From NCBI RefSeq assembly GCF_014695395.1, contig NZ_JACJOF010000010.1:62001-126000 (forward strand): a DNA stretch of 64,000 bases, read 5' to 3'. The translations under genes and the position numbers were made by a program. A model generated the notes under the pieces. That model was not told where the DNA came from. It ran no database searches and saw nothing but the letters and a program-made list of their open reading frames with translations. This stretch comes from Nodosilinea sp. FACHB-131 (GTDB taxonomy: Bacteria > Cyanobacteriota > Cyanobacteriia > Phormidesmidales > Phormidesmidaceae). Below are positions 9,227-18,268 of this stretch, piece by piece; position 1 is the stretch's first letter, and each line of letters opens with the position of its first letter.

Positions 9227-10396
9227 TTTAGACGCCCGAAACAGCAAATATAAACCAATCGCCAATCCCAGCAGCGTCGGCAGCCAGGCCGACATAAACG
9301 GCGACAGCACCCCTACCTCGCCCATGGCGTTGGTGATAAACGACAGCAAGTAGTAGCCAAAAATAATCACAATGCTGATGCCAAAGCTGGTGGCGCGGCT
9401 GGTGCGCTGAGGCAGCACTCCGATGGAGGCCCCTACCAGGCCAAACACCACGCACACGAAGGGCAAAGCATACTTCTGCATAATTCGAATTTGCCAGCGG
9501 CGAATCATCTTTTCGTCACCGCTCTGGCGCACCAGCTCTAGCTGCTGGGTGGCCTCGGCAATGTTCATCTCGGTGTCGTTTTTGGTGCGGCCCGCCAGAT
9601 CTAAGGGCGTGCGGGGCAGCTGTAGCTCCTGGGTTTCAAAGGTGATGATATTGCGGAAGGACCCATCGGGGGCAACCACGTAGATGGTGCCGTTGTAGAA
9701 GGTCCAGGCGTTGCTCTCCACATCCCAGTTAGCTGACTCGGCACTGACCACCTGGTTGAGCCCCTTTTGGGAAAAGTCGAGGATAGTCAACCCGTGCATG
9801 GTGGTACCGTCGAAGCGGCGGGCATAGAACTGGCGCTTCAGCTCCTGGGCGGCGGGGTCGTCGCTGGCGGGCTGGAACTCCTGGTAAAAAATATTGCGCT
9901 CCTGAAACGGGGGCCGCTCTGACTTCAGCGCCTGCTCCAGGGTAATGGCGGCTCGGTAGTTGGCAGCGGGGGTAATCAACTCATTGAATACAAAAGTGAG
10001 CCCTGTCACCAGCAGGCTGAGCACCACGGCAGGGGTAATGATGCGGCGAATGCTCACCCCCACCCCCCGCAGGGCAATCAGCTCGCTGTCGCTGGAGAAG
10101 CGGCTGTAGGTCATCATGGTGGCCAACAGCGTTGACATTGGAAAGGCCAGCACAATGAACTCAGGCAGCTTGAGCACGAAGATTTGCACCGCCAAGGTAA
10201 TGGCCAGGCCCGACTCGGTGATGCGGCGAATCAGCTCAAATAGCGCCCCAATGGATATACCAATAGAAGAGAACGCCCCCACCCCAAACAGGAAGGGCAT
10301 GGTCAGCTCTTTGGCGATGTAGCGATCCATCACCGTCAGCAGCGGGGTGCCGGGGCGCGAGCGCGGGGGCGTAAAGGTAGCAGGAGCTGAAGCCAT
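9224..10396 (-). CDS. LptF/LptG family LPS export permease (YjgP/YjgQ)
   Basis: A 390-residue inner-membrane permease of the LptB2FG ABC transporter that extracts lipopolysaccharide from the plasma membrane. Three N-terminal transmembrane helices (about residues 30-130, starting MDRYIAKELTMPFLFGVGAF), a periplasmic jelly-roll (about 150-300) and three C-terminal helices follow the LptF/G pattern. Cyanobacteria usually have one such gene, so F versus G cannot be assigned. It lies downstream of lptB on the same strand with a 110-bp gap. Confidence 0.93.
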   Translation of the reverse strand: MASAPATFTPPRSRPGTPLLTVMDRYIAKELTMPFLFGVGAFSSIGISIGALFELIRRITESGLAITLAVQIFVLKLPEFIVLAFPMSTLLATMMTYSRFSSDSELIALRGVGVSIRRIITPAVVLSLLVTGLTFVFNELITPAANYRAAITLEQALKSERPPFQERNIFYQEFQPASDDPAAQELKRQFYARRFDGTTMHGLTILDFSQKGLNQVVSAESANWDVESNAWTFYNGTIYVVAPDGSFRNIITFETQELQLPRTPLDLAGRTKNDTEMNIAEATQQLELVRQSGDEKMIRRWQIRIMQKYALPFVCVVFGLVGASIGVLPQRTSRATSFGISIVIIFGYYLLSFITNAMGEVGVLSPFMSAWLPTLLGLAIGLYLLFRASK

Positions 10397-10432
10397 GGGA
10401 TAACGTTAAGGGGCCTGACTCTACATTATCGG

Positions 10433-10477
10433 CAATGGGGCTGGGGATGCGTAGTCCCCGTTGCCCATTGAGTTTTT
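10433..10477. terminator. Hairpin between lptB and lptFG
   Basis: CAATGGG (10433-10439) pairs with CCCATTG (10464-10470), enclosing a further gggga/tcccc stem. On the plus strand it is followed by TTTTT (10473-10477), but both flanking genes run on the minus strand. It may limit antisense transcription or attenuate lptFG expression; its role is uncertain. Confidence 0.45.
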
Positions 10478-10506
10478 AAGAACCAGGCAGTCGGAGGGTG
10501 AGGCAG

Positions 10507-11316
10507 CTAAATAGCGAAGTCTTTGCCCAGGTAGTGCTCACGCACCAATGGATTGCTGGAGAGATCGTCAGCGTTGCCCGAGGCCAGAATTTGACCATCG
10601 CTCATGATGTAGGCGCGATCAATAATGCGCAGGGTTTCGCGCACGTTGTGATCGGTGATGAGGATACCCATGTCGCGATCGCGCAGCTTAGCCACAATCT
10701 CCTGAATTTCGTTAACGGCGATCGGGTCAACGCCAGCAAAGGGTTCATCCAAGAACAAAAAGCTGGGGCCTTCGGGGCCAGAGGCCAGAGAGCGGGCCAG
10801 TTCTGTACGCCGCCGTTCTCCCCCTGACACCTGAATGCCCAGGGTGTTGGCTACTTTCTCCAGGCGAAATTCCTTAAGCAGATCTTGGAGGCGATCGCCA
10901 TACTCCTCTGGGGGGACGCGTGTCTGCTGCATTACCAGCAAAATGTTGTCGGCTACCGACAGGTTGCGAAAGATGCTTGGTTCCTGGGCCAAGTAGCCAA
11001 TGCCTAGCCTCGCTCGCTGATGCATAGGCAGGTCAGTAATATCGATCTGGTCAAGGCAAACCTTGCCTGCATCGGGTCGCTCCAGGCCAGTCGCCATATA
11101 AAAGGTTGTGGTTTTACCTGCGCCGTTCGGCCCTAGCAGGCCAACAATCTCGCCCTGGGCCACTGATAAGCTAACCCGGTTTACCACCTGACGCTTGCCG
11201 TAGGTCTTTTGAACGTTGTCAAGTACGATTTTCAAGGGCGCGCCTGGGCCAGTAGAGGTTGATTGAGCTGCGTAAATTGTATCAAAGCTCTTCCCTACTC
11301 TAGGCGGCCCCCCCAT
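10507..11316 (-). CDS. lptB: LPS export ABC transporter ATP-binding protein
   Basis: Cytoplasmic ATPase that powers LPS extraction with LptFG. Walker A GLLGPNGAGKTT, signature VSGGERRRTELARSL and Walker B FLFLDEPFAGVDP are intact; the domain spans about residues 28-269. The open frame gives 269 residues, but family homology starts at LKIVLDNVQKTYG. A TTG at 11235 could be the true start, giving about 242 residues, the usual LptB length. The ATG at 11316 is the annotated alternative. Confidence 0.95.
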   Translation of the reverse strand: MGGPPRVGKSFDTIYAAQSTSTGPGAPLKIVLDNVQKTYGKRQVVNRVSLSVAQGEIVGLLGPNGAGKTTTFYMATGLERPDAGKVCLDQIDITDLPMHQRARLGIGYLAQEPSIFRNLSVADNILLVMQQTRVPPEEYGDRLQDLLKEFRLEKVANTLGIQVSGGERRRTELARSLASGPEGPSFLFLDEPFAGVDPIAVNEIQEIVAKLRDRDMGILITDHNVRETLRIIDRAYIMSDGQILASGNADDLSSNPLVREHYLGKDFAI

Positions 11317-11432
11317 AAGCCAGTTCAGGGCACTTCGCCCAAATTGCTGAGCCGGTAGGCTTTGCCGAGGTGTCCTTGAGAGCCCAGCCCTACAAAACTA
11401 CTGAGGGCCAGGGACAAACCTAGAAAACCCGC

Positions 11433-12680
11433 CTAGCTTTGGCCACTTCCAACGAAAAGCTGGGCCAGATGGGCAGCCTCAAGGTCGATATTGTGCCGCT
11501 GCGCGACTTTTGCCATGCCTGCTTTGCCCATAGTCTCCAGCTCTGCTGGGGAGGTATCGAGGGCAGCGCGCAAAGCCTCCACCAGCGACTCCACCGATCC
11601 GGGTACAACTAGCCAGCCGTTGACGCCAGTTTCGACTAGCTCAGGAATGCCGGCAATAGAGGTAGTAATGACCGGTCGTCCCAAGGCCAAGGCCTCCATA
11701 ATAACGACGGGCAAGCCTTCGGCAAAGCTGGGCAATACCAGCGCCTGAGCTTTAAGTAACTGGGTTTTGACAATTTCGCTGGAGACCCAACCCGTAACCG
11801 AAACGCAGTTTTGCAGTCCGTAGGCAGTAATCAACGCTTCGACCTGCGATCGCATTTCGCCATCGCCCACCAGCACAACTGTAAATCGATAGCCTGTATC
11901 TACAAGCTGCTTAATGGCCTCCAGCAGCAGCAGATGGCCCTTTTGCCCGCTGAGCCGCCCCACACAGACCAGGTGGCGCTGCTCTGGAATAGGTGTAACC
12001 TCTTGGGCTAGAAACTTTTGGTCGAGTCCGCAGTGCACAACGTGGACTTTGGGCCAGTCTTCCAAGTCTGTCCAGCGGTACAGTTGGCTCTTACCAAAGG
12101 AACTAATGGCGACAACAAAGGCAGCGCGCCTGATTTTTTCGGCCAGTGAAATCGCCCTCACCTTGTCAAATTCTTCTGGCCCATGCACCGTAAAGCTGTA
12201 GGGTGGCCCACCCAGAGCATGGCACAGCATAGCTACGGTCGTTGAGTTAGTGCCAAAGTGGGCGTGCACATGGTCGACGTCGGCGACCTCGAACCAAGCC
12301 AGCAGCACGCAGGCTTCGGCCAGGTAGGCCAGGTGATACAGCAGCCCCGATTCATTCTTAAGGCCAAGCTGAAAGGCCAAGCCGAGGGCAGCTATAAACG
12401 CCATGGGGCGCTGTATCACAACCCGGGCGATGGTGAGTAGTAGCTCAGACCAGGGATGGTCTAGCACAATGTGAGTTTTGTTTAGCTCTTCGATGTCGTC
12501 AGGGTCTACCAGTTCATCAGCGCAGGAGCGAATCGAAAACCTAGCCACCGTTAGCCCTTGGGTTTCAAGGGCAGCAATTTCACGGCGAATAAAGCTATGA
12601 CTAACCTTAGGGTACTGATTAACTAGATAGGCTACTGTTCTAGGCTCCGGCTCAGCAGCGTCAAGTTGAGCGATCGACAT
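11433..12680 (-). CDS. Glycosyltransferase family 4
   Basis: A 415-residue GT-B-fold glycosyltransferase. The N-terminal acceptor domain includes VAYLVNQYPKVSHSFIRREI, a start common in colanic-acid/exopolysaccharide GT4 enzymes. The C-terminal nucleotide-sugar domain has CVGRLSGQKGHLLLLEAI and the EX7E motif in EGLPVVIMEALALG. It lies between lptB and the dioxygenase-like gene, all on the minus strand, so it may act in lipopolysaccharide or exopolysaccharide assembly. The sugar and acceptor cannot be told from sequence. Confidence 0.93.
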   Translation of the reverse strand: MSIAQLDAAEPEPRTVAYLVNQYPKVSHSFIRREIAALETQGLTVARFSIRSCADELVDPDDIEELNKTHIVLDHPWSELLLTIARVVIQRPMAFIAALGLAFQLGLKNESGLLYHLAYLAEACVLLAWFEVADVDHVHAHFGTNSTTVAMLCHALGGPPYSFTVHGPEEFDKVRAISLAEKIRRAAFVVAISSFGKSQLYRWTDLEDWPKVHVVHCGLDQKFLAQEVTPIPEQRHLVCVGRLSGQKGHLLLLEAIKQLVDTGYRFTVVLVGDGEMRSQVEALITAYGLQNCVSVTGWVSSEIVKTQLLKAQALVLPSFAEGLPVVIMEALALGRPVITTSIAGIPELVETGVNGWLVVPGSVESLVEALRAALDTSPAELETMGKAGMAKVAQRHNIDLEAAHLAQLFVGSGQS

Positions 12681-12826
12681 CTCTATTCTTTATTCCTAAC
12701 GGATACGCCTTAACGATTGCGGGCAAAAATGATGTTAGCAAACGCCCTATTCTGAAGATTAGTTGAGAATAATACGGTCCAAGCTCCAAAGCATAAAGAT
12801 GCTAAGGAGCACAAACACCACAAACC

Positions 12827-13786
12827 CTAAAAGTACCAGATGCGGTAGGGGGTAATACCAAACTCCAGCTGTAGCAGCAGTCGAGAGTTTTCGATAGGTA
12901 CGGTGCCCTTATGTAGGCAGTAGGGATCTCCCGCAAAGCCTAGTCCGGCAGCACCGGTAACCACCTGAACGCGATCGCGGCCATAGGTTTGAACTAGAGT
13001 TTCGTCATCGATCGCTGCGCAGCGCTGACCTAAGCTCTGGTGGCTAAATTTTCTCGTGCGATGAGTACCCTCCATATAGACGTGGGGGCCTTCGCCCTCG
13101 CCCACCTCAGTAAGGTAAAAGAAAAATTTGATTGTTTTAAAGTCGTTGATATCGCAATGGTAAACCCGCGCCGTTTTGATTTTGTCGGTCAGGGTATTAG
13201 GAGCCGGAAATCCCCATGCTAGCTCGCCCCGGAGATACACCGCTGGGTGATTGAGGTACTCACTCGCGATCGCCAACAAGTAAGGATCATGCTTGATTTT
13301 TTGATAAGCCCAGCACGATTCATGGCGGTCCAAATAGCCAGCCACCAACAGCGGCGCGCCTAGTTCTTGCGCTGTTTTATCCCTGTTTTGAATGTAAAAC
13401 GGCTGGGATGGATTGCGATTGGCATAGCAGGGTGTCGTCTTGGCAAAGGTTAACAACCCCTGCAGAATGCTGGGCTGTAGCGAAAATCCAACATAGTAGC
13501 CATTGGTGCGAATCAGTTGCGCCACCTGGCCTGGGCTCATTAGGGGACAGGCCCCCTCCGCATCGTGAATTACTGTCGCATCAAGCACCGCTGGAGGAAG
13601 ATATTCGCCGCGACGGGCAACCCACTCTCGGATTGCGATAAATCGAGCTAGCCAACTCATTACCAAAAACTTAGGGTCGCCCCGGAAGAGCCGCAGAATA
13701 TTTTCTACTTTCTTGATCGAGCGCTGCACTAACCTGCCGGCAAAAGTTTCCGACAGAAACGGAACGCAAGGAAAATGAGTAAGCAT
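12827..13786 (-). CDS. Phytanoyl-CoA dioxygenase-like Fe(II)/2-oxoglutarate oxygenase
   Basis: A 319-residue protein of the PhyH-like cupin-fold oxygenases. The iron triad is recognisable as His and Asp of YHCDIND (about residues 210 and 212) and His of LHKGT (about 291), followed by an Arg in SRLLLQLEF that would bind 2-oxoglutarate. FYLTEVGEGEGPHVYMEGTHR is the characteristic strand between them. The N-terminal ~90 residues match nothing I recognise. Position next to a GT4 gene suggests modification of a sugar or lipid in envelope assembly, but the substrate is unknown. Confidence 0.8.
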   Translation of the reverse strand: MLTHFPCVPFLSETFAGRLVQRSIKKVENILRLFRGDPKFLVMSWLARFIAIREWVARRGEYLPPAVLDATVIHDAEGACPLMSPGQVAQLIRTNGYYVGFSLQPSILQGLLTFAKTTPCYANRNPSQPFYIQNRDKTAQELGAPLLVAGYLDRHESCWAYQKIKHDPYLLAIASEYLNHPAVYLRGELAWGFPAPNTLTDKIKTARVYHCDINDFKTIKFFFYLTEVGEGEGPHVYMEGTHRTRKFSHQSLGQRCAAIDDETLVQTYGRDRVQVVTGAAGLGFAGDPYCLHKGTVPIENSRLLLQLEFGITPYRIWYF

Positions 13787-14484
13787 GTTTTTTTAAGTCA
13801 AAGAAATACTATGCGCAACGATTCCCAGGAATAAACACAGCTCCTAAAGCAGCTTACAAAAGACGCTAGAGTTGTCTCTAGGGAGATGTACGAATCCCTA
13901 GAACAATAAGACTGCATTAGTCTAAAAAAGTGTCGAGGCACCGCAAATCAACCGATGATAAAAGCAGATTTAGCATCAAGCTAACACCGCAATATCACGT
14001 ACTTAACGGCCTAAAAAAACACAGGTATTTTTCCAGCCTGCGCAACTTCATCAGCGTTTTATTCTGGAGGAATCAACTTGGCTTAGTTAATCGTGCAGTA
14101 ATCTTTAATAATCCAGGGAACACTTAAAGCATAGCCAGTGTTGAACATTGATACCGATCTGACCGATTTGGACAGAGCTGTAATACGAATCTTCTACTGC
14201 GTGTGCTCATACTTATATTAGCTAAGCCGTGGGCAATAACCTGCGATCGCGTGAAAAGGCTTCTCAAACCATCCTCAATTCGTAAGAAATTGATAAAGTT
14301 CAAACAAACAAATTCAGCTTTACGGTATTAAGTAGCTGGTAATCGAAGCTAACTCCAAACAGCTTATCGAGCGTAACATTGTGGTTGTTTGCGTCAAGTG
14401 GGCCAGACCCCTCACCGGCCTAGACGCGGTTTTTGGTAGCGACTTATACTTCCAAAAACCTTCTTAGAGTTAGGAAACAGCGTT
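13787..14484. other. Gene-poor 698-bp gap inside the lpt region
   Basis: AT-richer than its surroundings. The plus-strand open frame at 13930-14127 (65 residues) has no ribosome-binding site or recognisable family. An inverted repeat ggtttttgg (14428-14436)/ccaaaaacc (14452-14460) lies 25 bp beyond the lptA stop and may end that transcript. Nothing else is supported. Confidence 0.5.
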
Positions 14485-15057
14485 TTATTGACTAGGATTT
14501 GAGGGCTGAGCTCCGCCCTCGACGGGGCTAACATCTAGCACCACTGGAGGGCGTGGGGCAGGAGCGCGATCGCCTGTCCCGCCGCTGTTTGATGCTGGCG
14601 CAGGCGGTGACTCAGGCAGAATATAAACCGCCTCAACCTGATCGTTGGGACGAGGGGTGGCCACAAAGCGATCTTCTTCAATTAGATAAGTGACTACCTC
14701 GGCCCGCAGTGTGTTGCCCTTCTGAGTCACGACGACATTGCCGCTGAGCACAATGCGATCCTCATTGCTGAAATAGTCGGCCTGGGCCGACGTAGCCTGG
14801 ATGCCGCGAGTTGGGTAATCGATCTGCACATTGCCCCGAGCGGTAATGATGCCCGTGGCTGCATTGGCCTCTTGAATATCTGAGCGCAGGGTAATGGTGC
14901 CGCCATCCTGGGCCTGGGCTGGTGCCCCTCCCAACGGAGCCAAGTCACCTCCATCTAGGGCTACTGAGGCCCCAGCCACCGCTGCTACTATCCAAACCCA
15001 GCGAGACCTACACGCCATAGCCCAATACCCAATCCTGTTCCGGTTCAATGCTTCCAT
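14485..15057 (-). CDS. lptA: LptA/OstA family LPS bridge protein
   Basis: A 190-residue secreted protein. The signal peptide/anchor covers about residues 15-48 (WVWIVAAVAGASVAL ... APAQAQ). The OstA/LptA beta-jellyroll follows (about 52-140), recognisable by ITLRSDIQEANAATGIITARGNVQIDYP and DRIVLSGNVVVTQKGNTLRAEVVTYLIEEDRF. The C-terminal tail is Pro/Ala-rich. LptA ferries LPS across the periplasm from LptFG to LptD. In other cyanobacteria (for example the alr4067-alr4069 region of Anabaena) lptA, lptB and lptFG are adjacent; here about 3.1 kb separates lptA from lptB. Confidence 0.9.
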   Translation of the reverse strand: MEALNRNRIGYWAMACRSRWVWIVAAVAGASVALDGGDLAPLGGAPAQAQDGGTITLRSDIQEANAATGIITARGNVQIDYPTRGIQATSAQADYFSNEDRIVLSGNVVVTQKGNTLRAEVVTYLIEEDRFVATPRPNDQVEAVYILPESPPAPASNSGGTGDRAPAPRPPVVLDVSPVEGGAQPSNPSQ

Positions 15058-15223
15058 AGCCCCCCAATCTTACTGCATCCCCCTTCTTCTCTTGCCATTC
15101 CTGGTCCACTCCCCCCGCCGTCCACCCGATCGCCTCTAGAGGAGCATTCCCTACATCCCCCTACCCTCCTCATCGCCCCTCACTCCTCACGCTATCCTCA
15201 AAACACCCCCACCCAGCGCCGCC

Positions 15224-16279
15224 ATGCTCACCGCCCCACCAACTACCCGCCCCCTCCAGTTCGCCAGCGACAACTACTCCGGCATCTGTCCCGAAGCTCT
15301 AGACTATCTGCTGCAAGCTAATCAGGGAGATGTGCCTGCCTATGGCGACGACGAATGGACTCAGAAGGCTTCGGATGCCTTTCGCAATGTCTTTGAAGTT
15401 GACTGCGAGGTATTCTTTGTCTTCAACGGCACGGCGGCCAACTCCTTGACCCTAGCGGCGCTGTGCCAGTCTTACCACAGCGTGATTTGCCACGAGCTGG
15501 CCCATGTCGAAACCGATGAGTGCGGCGCCCCTGAATTTGCCAGCAATGGCTCTAAGCTGCTGCTGGCCCAAGGCGACAACGGTAAGCTCGACCCCGCCGA
15601 TGTGGAGCGGCTGATTACCAAGCGCACCGACATTCACTATCCCAAGCCCAAGGTGATTAGCCTCACTCAAGCTACAGAGGTAGGCACTCTCTACACCACC
15701 GACGAGATAGCGGTCCTCAGCGGTCTGGCGCGCCACCATGGGCTAAAGGTGCATATGGATGGGGCGCGCTTTGCCAATGCCCTGGTGGCCTCAGGCAAAA
15801 CCCCGGCTGAGCTGACCTGGAAGGCCGGCGTTGACGTGCTGTGCTGCTGCGGCACCAAAAACGGCATGGGGATAGGCGAGGCGATTCTCTTTTTTGACCG
15901 TAGCTTGGCTGAAGACTTTGCCTACCGCTGCAAGCAGGCGGGGCAGCTGTGCTCAAAGATGCGGTTTATCTCAGCCCCCTGGTTAGGGCTGTTAGAGACG
16001 GGCGTGTGGCTGCGCAATGCCGAGCACGCCAATCGCATGGCTGCCTATCTAGAGCAACAGCTGCGACAAATTCCCGAGCTGAAGATTCTATTTCCGCGCC
16101 AGGCCAATGGGGTGTTTGTGCAAATGCCTCAGCCCCTAGTCGACGAACTTTATCGTCGGGGCTGGAAGTTTTACACCTTCATCGGCAGTGACGGTGCCCG
16201 ACTGATGTGTGGCTGGAACACGACTATTGAGGCGATCGATGAGTTGGTGAGTGACATTAAGGATGCGAATCAGCCCTAA
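15224..16279 (+). CDS. ltaE: Low-specificity L-threonine aldolase
   Basis: A 351-residue PLP-dependent enzyme cleaving L-threonine or L-allo-threonine to glycine and acetaldehyde. Visible features are YGDDEWTQKASDAF (active-site loop), FNGTAANSLTLAAL (PLP phosphate cup), the HMDGARFANAL strand whose Asp contacts the PLP ring, and CCGTKNGMG with the Schiff-base lysine. The ATG at 15224 lies downstream of a long pyrimidine-rich stretch (about 15061-15190) with no clear Shine-Dalgarno. Confidence 0.94.
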   Translation: MLTAPPTTRPLQFASDNYSGICPEALDYLLQANQGDVPAYGDDEWTQKASDAFRNVFEVDCEVFFVFNGTAANSLTLAALCQSYHSVICHELAHVETDECGAPEFASNGSKLLLAQGDNGKLDPADVERLITKRTDIHYPKPKVISLTQATEVGTLYTTDEIAVLSGLARHHGLKVHMDGARFANALVASGKTPAELTWKAGVDVLCCCGTKNGMGIGEAILFFDRSLAEDFAYRCKQAGQLCSKMRFISAPWLGLLETGVWLRNAEHANRMAAYLEQQLRQIPELKILFPRQANGVFVQMPQPLVDELYRRGWKFYTFIGSDGARLMCGWNTTIEAIDELVSDIKDANQP

Positions 16280-16388
16280 ACGCCATTGAGATTGACTGAC
16301 GTCAGCACTTCGGTGGTGAGGCTATTGTCGGTTAACGGCTAATGGCTTTGCCCTTGCTAAGGTTGCCCCACAGGTTGGCGTGGTCTGG

Positions 16389-16697
16389 TCATACTGCAAA
16401 TTCCAGCTGATCGCCATCCATCATGAAAAGCTCGCGATCGCTGATGTCGAGCTCGGCCAGCACTGCATTCCACTGGGCCATGTGGGGTGTTTGGAAGTGA
16501 GCAGCGAGGGCGGCGCGATCGCGCCAGCGCTCGATGATTCGCATAACGGTTGGATCTAAAACATCGATCGAGTAGGCGTAATCAATGCAGCCGTCCTCAG
16601 CCAGACTGGCGTTGATCATGACTGCTATTGCAGGACGAATTCGCTCTAGATCGTCTTGGTGAAAGCGAACTTTTCCAGATACCAAAATCATATTCAA
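16389..16697 (-). CDS. Antibiotic-biosynthesis-monooxygenase-fold protein (YgiN-like)
   Basis: A 102-residue small ferredoxin-like-fold protein of the ABM/quinol-monooxygenase group. Typical landmarks are the N-terminal strand VSGKVRFHQDD, DGCIDYAYSIDVLDP, IIERWRDRAALAAHFQTPHMAQW and the short C-terminal strand. Such proteins act as cofactor-free oxygenases on quinones or as detoxification proteins. It is the last of three minus-strand genes with 26 bp to the preceding one. Confidence 0.88.
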   Translation of the reverse strand: MNMILVSGKVRFHQDDLERIRPAIAVMINASLAEDGCIDYAYSIDVLDPTVMRIIERWRDRAALAAHFQTPHMAQWNAVLAELDISDRELFMMDGDQLEFAV

Positions 16698-16723
16698 AGC
16701 TCTCCTGACAGGTCAGAGTGAAC

Positions 16724-17260
16724 TCAGAGGGATAGCCCCTGCAATCGCTGGTTAGCGGCCGCCAAATCAAACCGTTCAGGGTCGAAATCGTAGCCGACTT
16801 TTTGCCAGAGAGCATCGATTTCATCAGGATCATCGCCATCGCCCAAGCGATCGATCAGGTCAACGTAGTCCCACACACCATTGCAAAACTCCGGCGGGCA
16901 CTGGCGCTCTCCAGCAGTGCAGTGGGGCAGGGGATGGTCGAGGGGGGCGATCGCCTTTAGCGTAACTTTGTGCAGCCAACCCTGGGCAGGGGCATAGTTG
17001 TAGATCAATGCCTCGCCGGGCTGGGTGAGCAGGGTAGAGAGAGCACGATCTTCCCCAGCCTGCAAATCCTTGCCCTGGCCCTTAAACACGTAGTCAGCTT
17101 CCCCTGACCACCCCACTGCCGCCGCCAACACTCGGTGAAGCTCAGATAGGGAGGCATCACCCCGCACAGCGATCTGCCGCCAAATATAGGGGTCGCTGTC
17201 CAGCAGTTCCACATGCAGATGGTAGGTTTCAGTAGTCAGGTCAGGTTCCATGGTGTCCAT
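16724..17260 (-). CDS. Plasmid pRiA4b ORF-3-like family protein
   Basis: A 178-residue protein of the pRiA4b ORF-3-like family, of unknown molecular function and often found in accessory regions. Diagnostic segments are YHLHVELLDSDPYIWRQIAVRGDASLSELH, WSGEADYVF, FIYNYAPAQGW-like sequence and PPEFCNGVWDY. The open frame extends to 17401, but that extension only shadows the upstream gene. ATGs at 17260 and 17251 fit the family start. It overlaps the VOC gene by about 20 bp, suggesting cotranscription. Confidence 0.85.
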   Translation of the reverse strand: MDTMEPDLTTETYHLHVELLDSDPYIWRQIAVRGDASLSELHRVLAAAVGWSGEADYVFKGQGKDLQAGEDRALSTLLTQPGEALIYNYAPAQGWLHKVTLKAIAPLDHPLPHCTAGERQCPPEFCNGVWDYVDLIDRLGDGDDPDEIDALWQKVGYDFDPERFDLAAANQRLQGLSL

Positions 17261-17597
17261 TGGTTTCTTTGCCGCCCTCGACTCGATACTCTGTCCCCGG
17301 CCACGCGGCCTGAATCTCCTCAGCCTGGTGGTGGGCGGCGAAGTGCTCCCAGGTAATGCCGTTGACATCCACCTCGGCGGTAAATGCCTGGGCTTCGTCA
17401 TCTTCCCAGCCCAGGTGGCGTAGCTGCCCTGGCGCTACCTCAGGGGCATGGCGAATGGAGAGATTCAGCGTCTCCGTGCGCCACAAGGCATAGGTGCCCT
17501 CAATTACCAGCGCTGGGCGGCATCCCAAACGGGCAGAGTAATCTGCCACAGAGGCAGCGATATCGTTGGATGAGAGCGCTAGGTGGAGCTTTTTCAT
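17241..17597 (-). CDS. Glyoxalase/bleomycin-resistance (VOC) family protein
   Basis: A 118-residue VOC-fold protein with paired beta-alpha-beta-beta-beta modules: KLHLALSSNDIAASVADYSARLG at the start and QLRHLGWEDDEAQAF toward the middle. It resembles the ArsI/cadmium-inducible type of single-domain VOC proteins in its start but lacks an obvious thiol pair. The ATG at 17597 (MKKLHLALSS) is preferred over the longer frame to 17672. It is first of a three-gene minus-strand group and divergent from the CpcT gene, 77 bp away. Confidence 0.82.
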   Translation of the reverse strand: MKKLHLALSSNDIAASVADYSARLGCRPALVIEGTYALWRTETLNLSIRHAPEVAPGQLRHLGWEDDEAQAFTAEVDVNGITWEHFAAHHQAEEIQAAWPGTEYRVEGGKETNGHHGT

Positions 17598-17674
17598 CGC
17601 GGTCTTTTCTGACGGTCTCTCGTCAAACCTGTAAACTAGGGTCAACCTTACCACGATGATTTCTAAACCCATCC

Positions 17675-18265
17675 ATGACTCACGCCACCGATATTCACAC
17701 CCTGGCCCGCTGGATGGCGGCAGACTTTAGCAACCAGCAGCAAGCTTTCGAAAACCCGCCGCTGTTTGCTCACATTCGCGTCTGTATGCGCCCCCTGCCC
17801 ACCGAAACCCTAGGTGGCCTAGGATTTTACATTGAGCAGGCCTACGACTTTATGATCCAGCAGCCCTACCGCGCCCGAGGCATGAAGCTCAGCGCCCAAG
17901 GCGACCACATTATGATTGAGAACTACACCCTCAAGGACGGCGAAGCCTTCTACGGAGCCTCTCGTAATCTGGAGCAGCTCTCAAAGCTCACCGCCGACCA
18001 CTTTGAGAAAACCCCCGGCTGCGACATGATCGTCCACTGGACAGGCCACAGCTTTAAAGGAGCGGTTCAACCCGGCAAAGCCTGTATGGTCGAGCGCAAC
18101 GGCAAGACCACTTATTTAGATAGCGAGTTTGAAATCGACGCCGACCAGTTCGTCAGCTGGGACCGAGGCCGCGACCCAGAGACCCATGAGCACCTGTGGG
18201 GGTCGCTGGCAGGGCCGTTTGAGTTTAAGCGCCGGGCGAGCTTTGCCGATGAAGTGAAGGGGTAA
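17675..18265 (+). CDS. Chromophore lyase CpcT/CpeT family
   Basis: A 196-residue soluble lyase of the CpcT/CpeT family, which attaches a phycobilin to a cysteine of phycocyanin or phycoerythrin beta subunits (beta-Cys153 for CpcT). Family landmarks are [50 protein letters not shown] and the C-terminal [19 protein letters not shown]. No phycobiliprotein operon is adjacent. CpcT rather than CpeT is likely if the organism lacks phycoerythrin, which cannot be judged here. Confidence 0.92.
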   Translation: MTHATDIHTLARWMAADFSNQQQAFENPPLFAHIRVCMRPLPTETLGGLGFYIEQAYDFMIQQPYRARGMKLSAQGDHIMIENYTLKDGEAFYGASRNLEQLSKLTADHFEKTPGCDMIVHWTGHSFKGAVQPGKACMVERNGKTTYLDSEFEIDADQFVSWDRGRDPETHEHLWGSLAGPFEFKRRASFADEVKG

Positions 18266-18268
18266 CGA

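Noticed and set aside
13930-14127. A 65-residue plus-strand gene in the lpt gap
   Set aside because: No Shine-Dalgarno, no family resemblance and unusual composition.
17261-17401. N-terminal extension of the pRiA4b-like protein
   Set aside because: The extra residues only shadow the upstream VOC gene in another frame; the family start fits the ATG at 17260 or 17251.
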